From Parablautia intestinalis (lineage in GTDB: Bacteria > Bacillota > Clostridia > Lachnospirales > Lachnospiraceae), in assembly GCA_003612395.1 (NCBI GenBank), contig RAYQ01000011.1, positions 62,001 through 126,000 on the forward strand: a stretch of DNA of 64,000 bases, written 5' to 3'. Shown here piece after piece: positions 52,966 through 60,223 of the stretch. A program made the position numbers and the translations under genes. Positions within the stretch are counted from its first letter, which is position 1. The number at the start of each line of letters is the position of its first letter. The notes beneath the pieces were generated by a model. It saw only the letters and a list, made by a program, of their open reading frames with translations, did not search any database and was not told where the DNA came from.

Positions 52966-53000
52966 ATAAGCTGGCGCGCGAAGTGAGGCAGCGTTTTATG
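52966..53000 (+). repeat. Dispersed hairpin repeat, single copy (copy set 4)
   Basis: Reads ATAAGCTGGCGCGCGAAG then TGAGGCAGCGTTTTATGG. The outer stem is GCTG/CAGC and the inner one CGC-GAA-GTG. It follows the coat-gene terminator directly. From here to 53107 the DNA is AT-rich and without a gene. Confidence 0.65.
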
Positions 53001-53168
53001 GAATGATAATTTGGAGATAACTAATTCATATTGTGCATGTTTTGCTTTAAATTGTGAAAGAAATTTATATTTCGCATTGTAAAATAAATTGATGTTGTAT
53101 CATTTTAGTTGACACCTTATACTCAAGGATTTGATGTATAATCAAAGAGAAATAAGGAGGCAGCTACA

Positions 53169-53510
53169 ATGGCAAAAAAACAACGGAAATACGACATGGA
53201 ATACAAGCTCCAGGCCGTAAAACCGGCAAAGGAACTTGGCGGCGCAAAAGCGGCTGACGAATTAGGAATCCCTGAAAACATTATGTATGCATGGACGAAG
53301 GCAGCAAGGGAGGGACGGCTGGATGTTGGTCCTGGTTCGCATACGCCACAGACGGCCATGAGCCTCGCAGAGGAGCTGGCTCTCCTGCGCAGGCAGGTCA
53401 AGGAGCAGGAAAAAGAAATCCGCCGTTTGAAAGAGGGAAACGAATTCCTTGAGGAAGCAAGCGCTTTTTTCGCTGCCAGTCGTCGAAAGTCTGCAAAAGA
53501 CAGAGAATGA
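53169..53510 (+). CDS. IS3-family transposase OrfA
   Basis: 113 residues. The N-terminal helix-turn-helix (YDMEYKLQAVKPAKELGGAK; AADELGIPENIMYAWTKAA) is followed by a leucine-zipper-like coiled coil (LAEELALLRRQVKEQEKEIR, RLKEGNEFLEEASAFFAAS). OrfA normally acts with OrfB through a -1 frameshift; the OrfB frame begins at its end (ATGATG at 53508). AAGGAGG precedes ATG 53169. Without OrfB it can only bind ends and repress. Confidence 0.88.
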   Translation: MAKKQRKYDMEYKLQAVKPAKELGGAKAADELGIPENIMYAWTKAAREGRLDVGPGSHTPQTAMSLAEELALLRRQVKEQEKEIRRLKEGNEFLEEASAFFAASRRKSAKDRE

Positions 53511-53939
53511 TGTTCCCTGCCATAAAAACTGAGGACGACGTTATCAAGGGAAAGATTTCTTTCTGCTGCCGGATGCTGAAAGTAATACGGCAGGGATTTT
53601 ATAAATATCCGGCAAACAAAGACCGGCCGTGGAACACAGTACACCAGCGAAACCTACCGTAAAGCGGTTGCTAAATACGGCATCCGCCAGAGCATGAACA
53701 GTGCCGGGGGACGCTGCCACGACAATGCCCGCTGTGAGAGCATGCGGGCGAGGATGAAAGAAGAACTTCTCTATGGTCGCCATAATGCAGAAGAAATGAC
53801 CATTGAGGAACTAAAGACATTCCGCTGGAGATACTTCATCAGCTGCTGGAATAACAGGAGGATATGCTCAGCCAATGAAGGATTTCCTCCTATGGTCAAG
53901 CGGCAGAGATATTATGAATCTCTGGGCAATACTGCTTAG
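53508..53939 (+). pseudogene. IS3-family transposase OrfB, central part deleted
   Basis: The start (MFPAIKTEDDVIKGKISFCC, then RMLKVIRQGFYKYPANKDRPW) and the end (GRCHDNARCESMRARMKEEL; FISCWNNRRICSANEGFPPM) of OrfB are present. The integrase core between them is lost at about 53632 with a frame change. Only the region around the last catalytic glutamate (CESM) remains. Confidence 0.85.
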
Positions 53940-53970
53940 ACATTAATATCCTTGTAAAAAAAGTGTCAAC

Positions 53971-54903
53971 CAATATTGACAATATCAACCTGTTAAAAAA
54001 GTTGGAGCTGTGGGTGCGCCGACCTGCGATGAATACGGAAATTGCCGTGGAATTGGAGGGCATTCGGACTGCGGTGTGCTTTCCTATGCAATGGTTGACG
54101 GAGATTATGCCGACAAGGTGGTTGCTATTACGGACTGCCTGGTAGCTTTCCCCAATTTTCCGGCACATATTTCTATGACAAAGGTTGATTATGTAGTGGT
54201 GGTGGCTGCTATCGGAGATGCAAAAAAGATTGCAACCGGCGCCGCAAAGCCAACCAATGATATGCGTAAGCTGATGATGGCAGAGTACTGTACTCAATTT
54301 GTTATAAATTCGCCATATTTCAAGGATGGATTTTCTTATCAAACCGGCGTGGGAGGAGCTTCAATTGCATCTACTATTTCTTTGGCAAAGCACATGAAGG
54401 AGCGAAATATCAGGATGCACTTTGGGGTAGGCGGTCTGACGAAGCCAATGTGCGACCTTTTGATAAACGGTCAGATTGACTGTCTGCTAGATACGCAGGA
54501 TTTTGATTTGGATGCGGTGGAGAATGTAAAGAACTTAAAGCATTTTAGAATTTCGGCAGGAGCAAAGTGCGCTATTGTTATCACTCCGTTAATCCAGGGG
54601 AGAATTCCTGCAGTCTGTACAGACGTGACAACCGTTACGACACCAGGGGAATCCGTGGATGTGGTGGTTATGGACTATGGAATTGCAATTAATCCGTTGC
54701 GTAAGGATTTACTTGAGGCTATGAAAGATGTTCCACTCCCGTTTAAAACCATTGAGGAATTAAGGGATATTGCTTATGGCATTGTCGGAGAACCGGAGAA
54801 AGTACAATTTGGAGAGCGGGTTGTAGGAATTATTGAAAGCAGAGACGGAACCGTTATGGATGTTGTCAGACAAATCAAACCTTTTGCATTTTCAGATAAT
54901 TAA
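53971..54903 (+). pseudogene. citF: Citrate lyase alpha subunit (citF), 5' truncated and internally deleted
   Basis: The frame that begins right after the IS end reads QPVKKVGAVGAPTCDEYGN and continues to 54903 (GIAINPLRKDLLEAMKDV; PLPFKTIEELRDIAYGIVG). It matches the C-terminal part of the CitF transferase subunit, which is near 510 residues when whole. The 5' half is missing at the IS boundary. In addition about 75 residues normally found between the NHIEVSA-like strand and the GAKLTII-like strand are gone: NLKHFRISA runs straight into GAKCAIVITPL. No citD, citE or citC is present. The deletion lengths are recalled from the family, not measured. Confidence 0.75.
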
Positions 54904-54938
54904 AAGAAATACCGGAGCCCGGGGGCATTTCTGATTGT

Positions 54939-54971
54939 GCCAGTCATGAAACAGATTTTTTCATGACTGGC
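54939..54971. terminator. Bidirectional terminator between citF remnant and MFS gene
   Basis: GCCAGTCATGAA and TTCATGACTGGC form a perfect twelve-base stem; T-rich and A-rich flanks fit use from both sides. Confidence 0.7.
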
Positions 54972-55022
54972 ATATTAAAAATAAGCTCTCACAAAGCACA
55001 TCAAAAAATTTGTATAAACTCA

Positions 55023-56351
55023 TCAAAAATTCATTTTAAATTTTCCCCACAGTCTCTGCGGCTTTCTCATGGTACAGGAAAAGATGAGGAAGAAAGCGAT
55101 GGCAATGGCAATCAGCTCCATACACACGCAAATCATGCACATGGAGGCGCTGCCGGAGCTTTCAAGCACCCTTCCGCTAAAGGAGGAGGCAATCATGCCG
55201 GAAAAACTGCCGTAAGCAACATCAATCATGCTGTGAGCAGTGTTGCGCAGCCTTGGGTGAACAAATCGTTCCGTCATTTCACGCATGGTTGGAAACAGCA
55301 GACCGAAGCTTATATTGTTCATCATGGTTCCGGCGATGATCATGCCGGGGCTTTTGGCAGCCAGAACAAAAAGCGCGTAAAACATTGCGGCCATGGATCC
55401 CGCTAAGAGGCGCTTTTCAGCCCTGATAAAGCGCAGCTTTCCTGCAAACATCAAAAACGGAATCTGGATAAGACAACCGATAAAATTGTCCCAGCCTAAA
55501 TACGAAACATTTCCGCCTACATTTTCAAAGAGAAGCACTTTCAAATTATTGATGGGCGCAATACACATTCCGGTGAAAAATACCGAAGCCGCCAGTAACA
55601 GATAGAGCCGGGAACTAAGCAGCTCCTTTGGATCCGGGCGTGACGCGCCGCCGCCATCTTCGGTAAAAGGGGCTTCCGGCTGAAACAAAGCGGTGATAAA
55701 GTTAACCGCCATGAAAGCAAGGGCTGCAACAGGCATAGCCTGATATCCGATTTTAACAATTAACTGGCCCATGAGAAGCATTACAAAGGCATAGCCTAAT
55801 GTGGCAAAGGAACGGGAGCGTGAGACAGCATCACCCCTCTCGGGAAACGATGCAATAACCCATGCGTCCAGCGTGGTGGCAATAGGACCGCTCATAAAGC
55901 CAAATAAAGGATAGGCAATAAACAAAATAACCGGCTGACGGACAAATATAAATAGCAGGATGCCAAGAGCACAGGCGAAAACATTGCCAAACAGGAAAAA
56001 ACACCTGCTGGCATGATGAATATCAATCCAGCGTCCCCAGAACAGGGAGCCGCCCAGCGCACAAAAAAGATATACAGCTAACAGATAGCCGAGGGTTGAC
56101 GCATTCATGCCGCAGGAGAGCATGTATGCGGTGATGTACGAGGGAAGCGCGGCATTAAAAGACCAGTATGCGGCCTGCATAATGCAGAACCGGGTAAAGA
56201 CAGCGCGGCTCCTCAAAGAATTTGCATTCATAGAATTTGCATTCATAGAATTTGCATTCATAGAATTTGCATTCATAGAATTTGCATTCATGGAATTTAC
56301 ATTCAAAGAATTTGCATTCATGAAATTTACGTTATCTCCTTCCCATAACAT
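55023..56351 (-). CDS. MFS transporter with an N-terminal pentapeptide repeat
   Basis: About 430-440 residues with twelve helices; the second-loop MFS motif appears as GGSLFWGRWIDIHHASR. The family type is MFS_1-like/LacY-related (FCIMQAAYWSFNAALPSYIT). The N-terminus is a run of MNANS-type pentapeptides encoded by a 15-bp tandem repeat, each unit offering a further in-frame ATG. The first ATG (56351) overlaps the ribosome site GGAAGGAG; ATG 56321 is the more probable start, fourteen bases after the site. It is divergent from an AraC gene that may control it. Substrate unknown. Confidence 0.85.
   Translation of the reverse strand: MLWEGDNVNFMNANSLNVNSMNANSMNANSMNANSMNANSMNANSLRSRAVFTRFCIMQAAYWSFNAALPSYITAYMLSCGMNASTLGYLLAVYLFCALGGSLFWGRWIDIHHASRCFFLFGNVFACALGILLFIFVRQPVILFIAYPLFGFMSGPIATTLDAWVIASFPERGDAVSRSRSFATLGYAFVMLLMGQLIVKIGYQAMPVAALAFMAVNFITALFQPEAPFTEDGGGASRPDPKELLSSRLYLLLAASVFFTGMCIAPINNLKVLLFENVGGNVSYLGWDNFIGCLIQIPFLMFAGKLRFIRAEKRLLAGSMAAMFYALFVLAAKSPGMIIAGTMMNNISFGLLFPTMREMTERFVHPRLRNTAHSMIDVAYGSFSGMIASSFSGRVLESSGSASMCMICVCMELIAIAIAFFLIFSCTMRKPQRLWGKFKMNF
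56217..56336 (-). repeat. 15-bp tandem repeat in the 5' coding end of the MFS gene
   Basis: Eight units of 15 bp. Units 1-5 (56217-56291) and unit 7 are identical (ATGAATGCAAATTCT on the coding strand); units 6 and 8 are variants. The unit length is a multiple of three, so copy changes keep the frame and add or remove MNANS residues. Confidence 0.9.
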
Positions 56352-56367
56352 GTTTGGAATGCGCTCT

Positions 56368-56379
56368 TAAGACGTCTTA
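56368..56379. promoter_or_regulatory. Palindrome in the MFS/AraC divergent spacer
   Basis: TAAGACGTCTTA is a perfect twelve-base palindrome, 17 bp upstream of the MFS frame. It may be a regulator site; AraC proteins more often use direct repeats, so this is tentative. Confidence 0.3.
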
Positions 56380-56463
56380 TGCAAAAGCCATTATTGCACT
56401 TTTCATTTTGCCGTGCTATCATTTTTGTATCTCTTTTTTACATTTTTGACCATGGAGGCTGCT

Positions 56464-57348
56464 ATGGGATTTGTCAGTTTAAATATGAATGAAGAACTCT
56501 CACAGAATGTAAATTATGGACAGGGCGGGTTCCCGGTGGCGGCACTGGAGGATGGTGCAGACCATTGTACCTTATTGTCTTCCCCTGTTCACTGGCACTA
56601 TGAACTGGAGTTAACTACCATGGAGAGGGGAAGCGTTGTCTATACGGTCAACGGCAGACCCTACCCTCTTTATGAAGGGCAGACTATTTTTGTCAGGCCA
56701 AACACTTTGCATGGCGCTGTAGGCAGTGCAAACTGTCAGACCCGCGTCCTTTTGATAAGCCCCCGCGTCTTTGGAGACCGGGAGGTATATCTTCAGCCAT
56801 ATATCCAAAGGCTTATCCGGCAGGCCCCGGATGCGGTGATTCTGGATGGTTCACAGGACTGGCAGCTGGAAATGGAAACCCTGTGCGCTGAGATTTTTCG
56901 TTTATGCCGCGAAAAGCCGGATGAATTTGAAATTGATGCCAAGATGGCTTTATTTAAGCTGCTTAAGCTGATGCTCAGCCGGCTTTGTACAGACGGGGTA
57001 TCCCGGAGAAAACATGCAAAAAATATGTCCCATGCCCAGCCTGCCAAAAAGATGATCCTTTTTATACAGGAGCATTATGGAGAGAAAATCGGCGTGGCGG
57101 ATATTGCCAGAGCCGGAGGTGTGGCACGCAATACCTGCAACAATATTTTTCAGGATGTTTTTGGAAAGTCGCCTATTGAATATCTGACGGAGTACAGGAT
57201 CTGCGCCGCTATGGAGCTGCTTCGCAAAAAAGCGGCCGTTACGGATGTGGCAATGAGCTGCGGCTTTAATACGGCATCCTATTTTTCAAAGATTTTTAAA
57301 GAGACCATTGGCGTGGCGCCGCTGGAATTTCAAAAACAGGGGATATAA
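56464..57348 (+). CDS. AraC family regulator with cupin domain
   Basis: About 294 residues. The N-terminal cupin shows HWHYELELTTMERGSVVYTV and FVRPNTLHGAVGS. The C-terminal AraC domain is complete (IGVADIARAGGVARNTCNNI; VTDVAMSCGFNTASYFSKIF; GVAPLEFQKQ). ATG 56464 follows GGAGG. Its position opposite the MFS gene suggests it senses that transporter's substrate. Confidence 0.88.
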   Translation: MGFVSLNMNEELSQNVNYGQGGFPVAALEDGADHCTLLSSPVHWHYELELTTMERGSVVYTVNGRPYPLYEGQTIFVRPNTLHGAVGSANCQTRVLLISPRVFGDREVYLQPYIQRLIRQAPDAVILDGSQDWQLEMETLCAEIFRLCREKPDEFEIDAKMALFKLLKLMLSRLCTDGVSRRKHAKNMSHAQPAKKMILFIQEHYGEKIGVADIARAGGVARNTCNNIFQDVFGKSPIEYLTEYRICAAMELLRKKAAVTDVAMSCGFNTASYFSKIFKETIGVAPLEFQKQGI

Positions 57349-57474
57349 GTTGAAAAAGCAAAACTTTATTACATATTAAATTTTTCGGGTGATTGACATA
57401 TTTGCGGGGCTTACCTTACGTATAATAATAGTGACAGGCAGGGGGCTTAAATTGTACAAGGAGAAAACCGCTTA

Positions 57475-57700
57475 TGGAAATTATGACGGGAAGCCTATAT
57501 TTTGTATCGGATGATTTTTTTCACAAAAATACAAGATCCTTATCTAAAAGTCAATTATGAGGACACAAAGCGTCCGCATTACTTTGCTTTTAGAGATAGT
57601 AAAACGGTACTTCTCTTTCAAGATATGTTCCCTGTGATTACAAGATACATAGACGATCAGTATATCAAAAGCGGTCAGCCTGTAAGGATTGCAGCGAATG
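57475..57700 (+). pseudogene. Decayed fragment of an unrecognised small protein
   Basis: The start (SLYFVSDDFFHK) and the next part (KIQDPYLKVNYEDTKRPHYF; AFRDSKT) lie in two frames joined by a shift near 57512-57520 in a T/A-rich run. After RDSKT the text jumps to LLFQDMFPVITRYIDDQYIK, which looks like a later part of the same type of protein with the middle missing. It then runs into the antisense of the VOC fragment at about 57695. It reminds me of small phage- or toxin-associated proteins, but I cannot name the family. Confidence 0.4.
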
Positions 57701-57896
57701 GTTTTTCCATATCCTCTATTGCAGGTTTATTCATAATTTTCAATCTGGCGCCGTCTTCAAAACACAAAAAATAAGATTGAAAATCTGTGGTTTTATTGTG
57801 GTAACCGTAATTTGACACTGCATTAAAATATTTCATAAAAAAATCCCTTGCCGCTTCTAAATCATTCACATACATAGCAATATGTTCTATACGCAT
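57690..57896 (-). pseudogene. VOC family (glyoxalase-like) protein, C-terminally truncated
   Basis: MRIEHIAMYVNDLEAARDFF opens a typical VOC beta-alpha-beta module, with NKTTDFQSYFLCFEDGARLK and MNKPAIEDMEK following. VOC proteins are near 130 residues; here about 65 remain before the frame enters the antisense of the neighbouring fragment. GGAGGAAAAC precedes ATG 57896. The half lacks the second metal-binding module and is presumably inactive. Confidence 0.65.
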
Positions 57897-58271
57897 TGTT
57901 TTCCTCCATACCCTTACATAAATCTGCTTTTATCCGGTTATTTTACGGTAAATCAGGCAAAGAGTGAAATTAAAATTTCACACATCCTGATTTATTCATA
58001 ATCAATCCGTTCAATTTTGAAAATGACCGGCCTTGTTCTGTCAGAACAGCAGGTAATCATTGTATTACAGTTATTTTTTTCATTTTACTACAGGCAGCAG
58101 ACAGAATCAATGTCCGCAGGGTTTGCACTCAGCGAATTTTTTGCGCATAGCGTGCGCTGTGTTTTTATAGAGAGAAAGCGTGGAAGCGACTGAATTTCTA
58201 TTTACTCCGTTTTAAGTATTTTATATAATACAAATAGCGGCATGAATTGACTGACAGAGAGAGTTTTACTT
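57897..58271. other. Gene-poor spacer with a nested hairpin at 57950-57993
   Basis: AAATCAGG (57950-57957) pairs with CCTGATTT (57986-57993), and GTGAAATT (57964-57971) pairs with AATTTCAC (57974-57981) inside it. The rest of the spacer shows no gene. The structure may be a terminator of a lost gene. Confidence 0.5.
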
Positions 58272-58352
58272 TGGATAAGCCCACTCGCGAAGAGTATCGA
58301 ACGCTATTTTTCGTTACAATAAGACGACTCGCGAAGCGTGTCGGTGTTTGTT
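58272..58352 (+). repeat. Dispersed hairpin repeat, tandem pair (copy set 5)
   Basis: The first unit reads GGATAAGCCCACTCGCGAAG then AGTATCGAACG. The second reads ACAATAAGACGACTCGCGAA then GCGTGTCGGTGTTTGTT, nearly identical to the first unit of copy set 1. The stem CGAC-T-CGC-GAA-GCG-T-GTCG is fully paired apart from one T-T. It lies directly before the MATE gene. Confidence 0.75.
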
Positions 58353-58375
58353 GGAATGCCGCAGAAGGGGAGGGA

Positions 58376-59731
58376 ATGATGTTGTTAACCCGTGACAGGA
58401 GCTTTTATCGCGACCTGCTGGTTTTGGCAATACCGGTGGCACTTCAGAATTTTATTACATTTGCCGTAACTCTTGCAGATAATCTGATGACAGGCGCACT
58501 GGGGGATGCGTCCATCTCCGGCGTGTATATGGGTGGACAGATTCAAACGCTCCTTCAGCTGTTTTCCGGAGGGATTGAAGGGGCGATTCTGATACTGGCC
58601 GCACAGTACTGGGGGAAGGCGGATACGGAAAGTATTAAGCGGATTATCTCTATCGGTGTGCATTTTACATTGGCGGTGGGAACAGTGTTTACGTGCTTAT
58701 GCGCCTTTTTCCCCAGGAAGATTATCGGTATCTTTACCCCGGATCTGGCTGTCATTGGCGAAGGGGCGGACTATCTGCGAATCGTATGTTTTTCCTATCT
58801 CTTTTTCTGTCTGACACAGGCGCTGATTGCGGCAATGCGCAGCGTGGAGGTGGCCAATATCGGGATGGCTGTCTCCGGGGTTTCCCTGATTACCAATATC
58901 AGCCTGAACTATGCGCTGATTTTTGGGAAATTTGGATTTCCGGCTTTAGGCGTAAGAGGTGCTGCCATTGCCACCCTGATTTCAAGAATCGTTGAAACGG
59001 TTATTATGGCGGTCTATGTCTTTCGGATTGACCGTAAGCTTTGTCTGAAACTTTCTGATTTGTTCAGGACGGACGCTCTGCTCAGAAAGGATTTTATACG
59101 CTATGGACTTCCGATTGCGGGAGGACAGGTAATCTGGGGCATCAATATGATGGGAAATTCCATGATACTGGGACGTTTTGACCAGTATGTGATCGCCGGC
59201 GCAAGTATAGCCAACACCCTGAATGCACTGGCATTTGTAACCATGAACGGAATGTCTGCGGCGGTAAGTATTATCACAGGAAAAACGGTGGGAGCGGGCA
59301 AAATTGAACTGCTGAAAGAATATGCAAGGACGGTGCAGATTTTATTTTTAGGTCTTGGTCTTCTTACCGGTGCAATGATTGCATTAGCGAAAACGCCCTT
59401 TATCGGAATGTATGCAGGCGTCTCTAAGGAAACGGCAGGTTATGCGCACCAATTTTGTACAGTGCTTGCCGTCACAATGGTCGGGACCTGTTATCAGGCG
59501 GCCTGTCTGGCCGGTCTGGTGAAAGCAGGCGGGGATGTTGGATTTGTTTTTAAAATGGATACATTTTTTGTTCTGCTGGTGGTTTTGCCATCGGCTGTTA
59601 TTTCGGCAAGGCTGGGGGCCCCGGCGTGGCTGGTATTTGCATGTCTTAAATGTGACCAGATATTAAAATGTTTTGTGGCTTTTTTTAAGATCAGGAGTTT
59701 TAACTGGATAAAAAATCTTACAAGGGACTAA
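58376..59731 (+). CDS. MATE family efflux transporter
   Basis: About 451 residues, twelve helices in two halves, with typical MATE text (LAIPVALQNFITFAVTLADN; AMRSVEVANIGMAVSGVSLI; LNYALIFGKFGFPALGVRGA; ISAMVS-like MNGMSAAVSIITGKTVGAGK). It exports drugs or metabolites in exchange for sodium or protons. The true start is ATG 58376 or 58379 next to GGGGAGGG; the longer frame upstream would run through the dispersed repeat and is not credible. Confidence 0.9.
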   Translation: MMLLTRDRSFYRDLLVLAIPVALQNFITFAVTLADNLMTGALGDASISGVYMGGQIQTLLQLFSGGIEGAILILAAQYWGKADTESIKRIISIGVHFTLAVGTVFTCLCAFFPRKIIGIFTPDLAVIGEGADYLRIVCFSYLFFCLTQALIAAMRSVEVANIGMAVSGVSLITNISLNYALIFGKFGFPALGVRGAAIATLISRIVETVIMAVYVFRIDRKLCLKLSDLFRTDALLRKDFIRYGLPIAGGQVIWGINMMGNSMILGRFDQYVIAGASIANTLNALAFVTMNGMSAAVSIITGKTVGAGKIELLKEYARTVQILFLGLGLLTGAMIALAKTPFIGMYAGVSKETAGYAHQFCTVLAVTMVGTCYQAACLAGLVKAGGDVGFVFKMDTFFVLLVVLPSAVISARLGAPAWLVFACLKCDQILKCFVAFFKIRSFNWIKNLTRD

Positions 59732-59826
59732 GGCCAGAGCAGGGGGACCGGTGGTATTTGAAGAACGCCAAAGGCATGAACAGCGTGTGTATGGAAAAAA
59801 ACGTGACGTGAAGGGGGGAAAGCTGT

Positions 59827-59979
59827 ATGATTCCCCTTGCTGATATCTGGAAAATGGAGGCGGTGATAACATTTACCCATAGTCTGTTGTTTGAGGAATA
59901 CGATGCGGAGCTATCCTTTGCCCATGGAATGGCTGATTCTATAAAAAATGGTGGTATAATGAAGAAAAAACGGGGATAA
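59827..59979 (+). CDS. Small hypothetical ORF
   Basis: Fifty codons from ATG 59827 (MIPLADIWKMEAVITFTHSL up to KNGGIMKKKRG), with GGGGGGAAAG ten bases before. I do not recognise it. It could be a real small protein or a gene remnant after the MATE gene. A TATAAT box lies inside its end (59955). Confidence 0.3.
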   Translation: MIPLADIWKMEAVITFTHSLLFEEYDAELSFAHGMADSIKNGGIMKKKRG

Positions 59980-60001
59980 AAAGGAAGCATGGAGGATGAA
60001 T

Positions 60002-60130
60002 ATGTTTGGGAACGGTATGAATCAAAATACCCTGATACAAATCATAGAAGAACAGACAAGCAGGGATTTATGGTATATAACCCCCGGAATGAAAATTTTC
60101 AGGAGCCTGCCATCCATGAAAAGGATTTGA
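60002..60130 (+). CDS. Small hypothetical ORF, possibly frameshifted
   Basis: ATG 60002 after GGAGGATGAAT opens 42 codons (MFGNGMNQNTLIQIIEEQTS, RDLWYITPGMKIF). A second frame over the same bases starts at ATG 59989 after AAGGAAGC and runs 63 codons to 60180 (ending DLNNLDIVSLKALSGRRI). Both look partly protein-like, so a single small gene with a frameshift is possible. The family is unknown. Confidence 0.3.
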   Translation: MFGNGMNQNTLIQIIEEQTSRDLWYITPGMKIFRSLPSMKRI

Positions 60131-60223
60131 ACAATTTAGATATTGTTTCTCTAAAAGCCCTTTCCGGACGGAGAATATGATAAGTATTTTTAAAAGAAAC
60201 AGGAATGATTTTCATTTGTCAGG

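Larger units (their letters stand above)
53108..53970 (+). mobile_element. IS3-family element with internally deleted transposase
   Basis: The left end GTTGACACCTTATACTCAAG (53108) and the reverse complement of the right end, GTTGACACTTTTTTTACAAG (ending 53970), form imperfect terminal inverted repeats of about 23 bp that share TTGACAC and CAAGGAT. Inside are a complete orfA and a broken orfB. No target duplication is recognised at the flanks. The element cannot transpose by itself but might be mobilised by an intact relative. Confidence 0.8.

Noticed and set aside
56217-56336. CRISPR-like array
   Set aside because: Units are 15 bp and contiguous without spacers, and they are inside a coding frame; this is a minisatellite.
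58247-58375. Longer N-terminus of the MATE protein
   Set aside because: The upstream codons translate the dispersed hairpin repeat; a good ribosome site lies just before 58376/58379.
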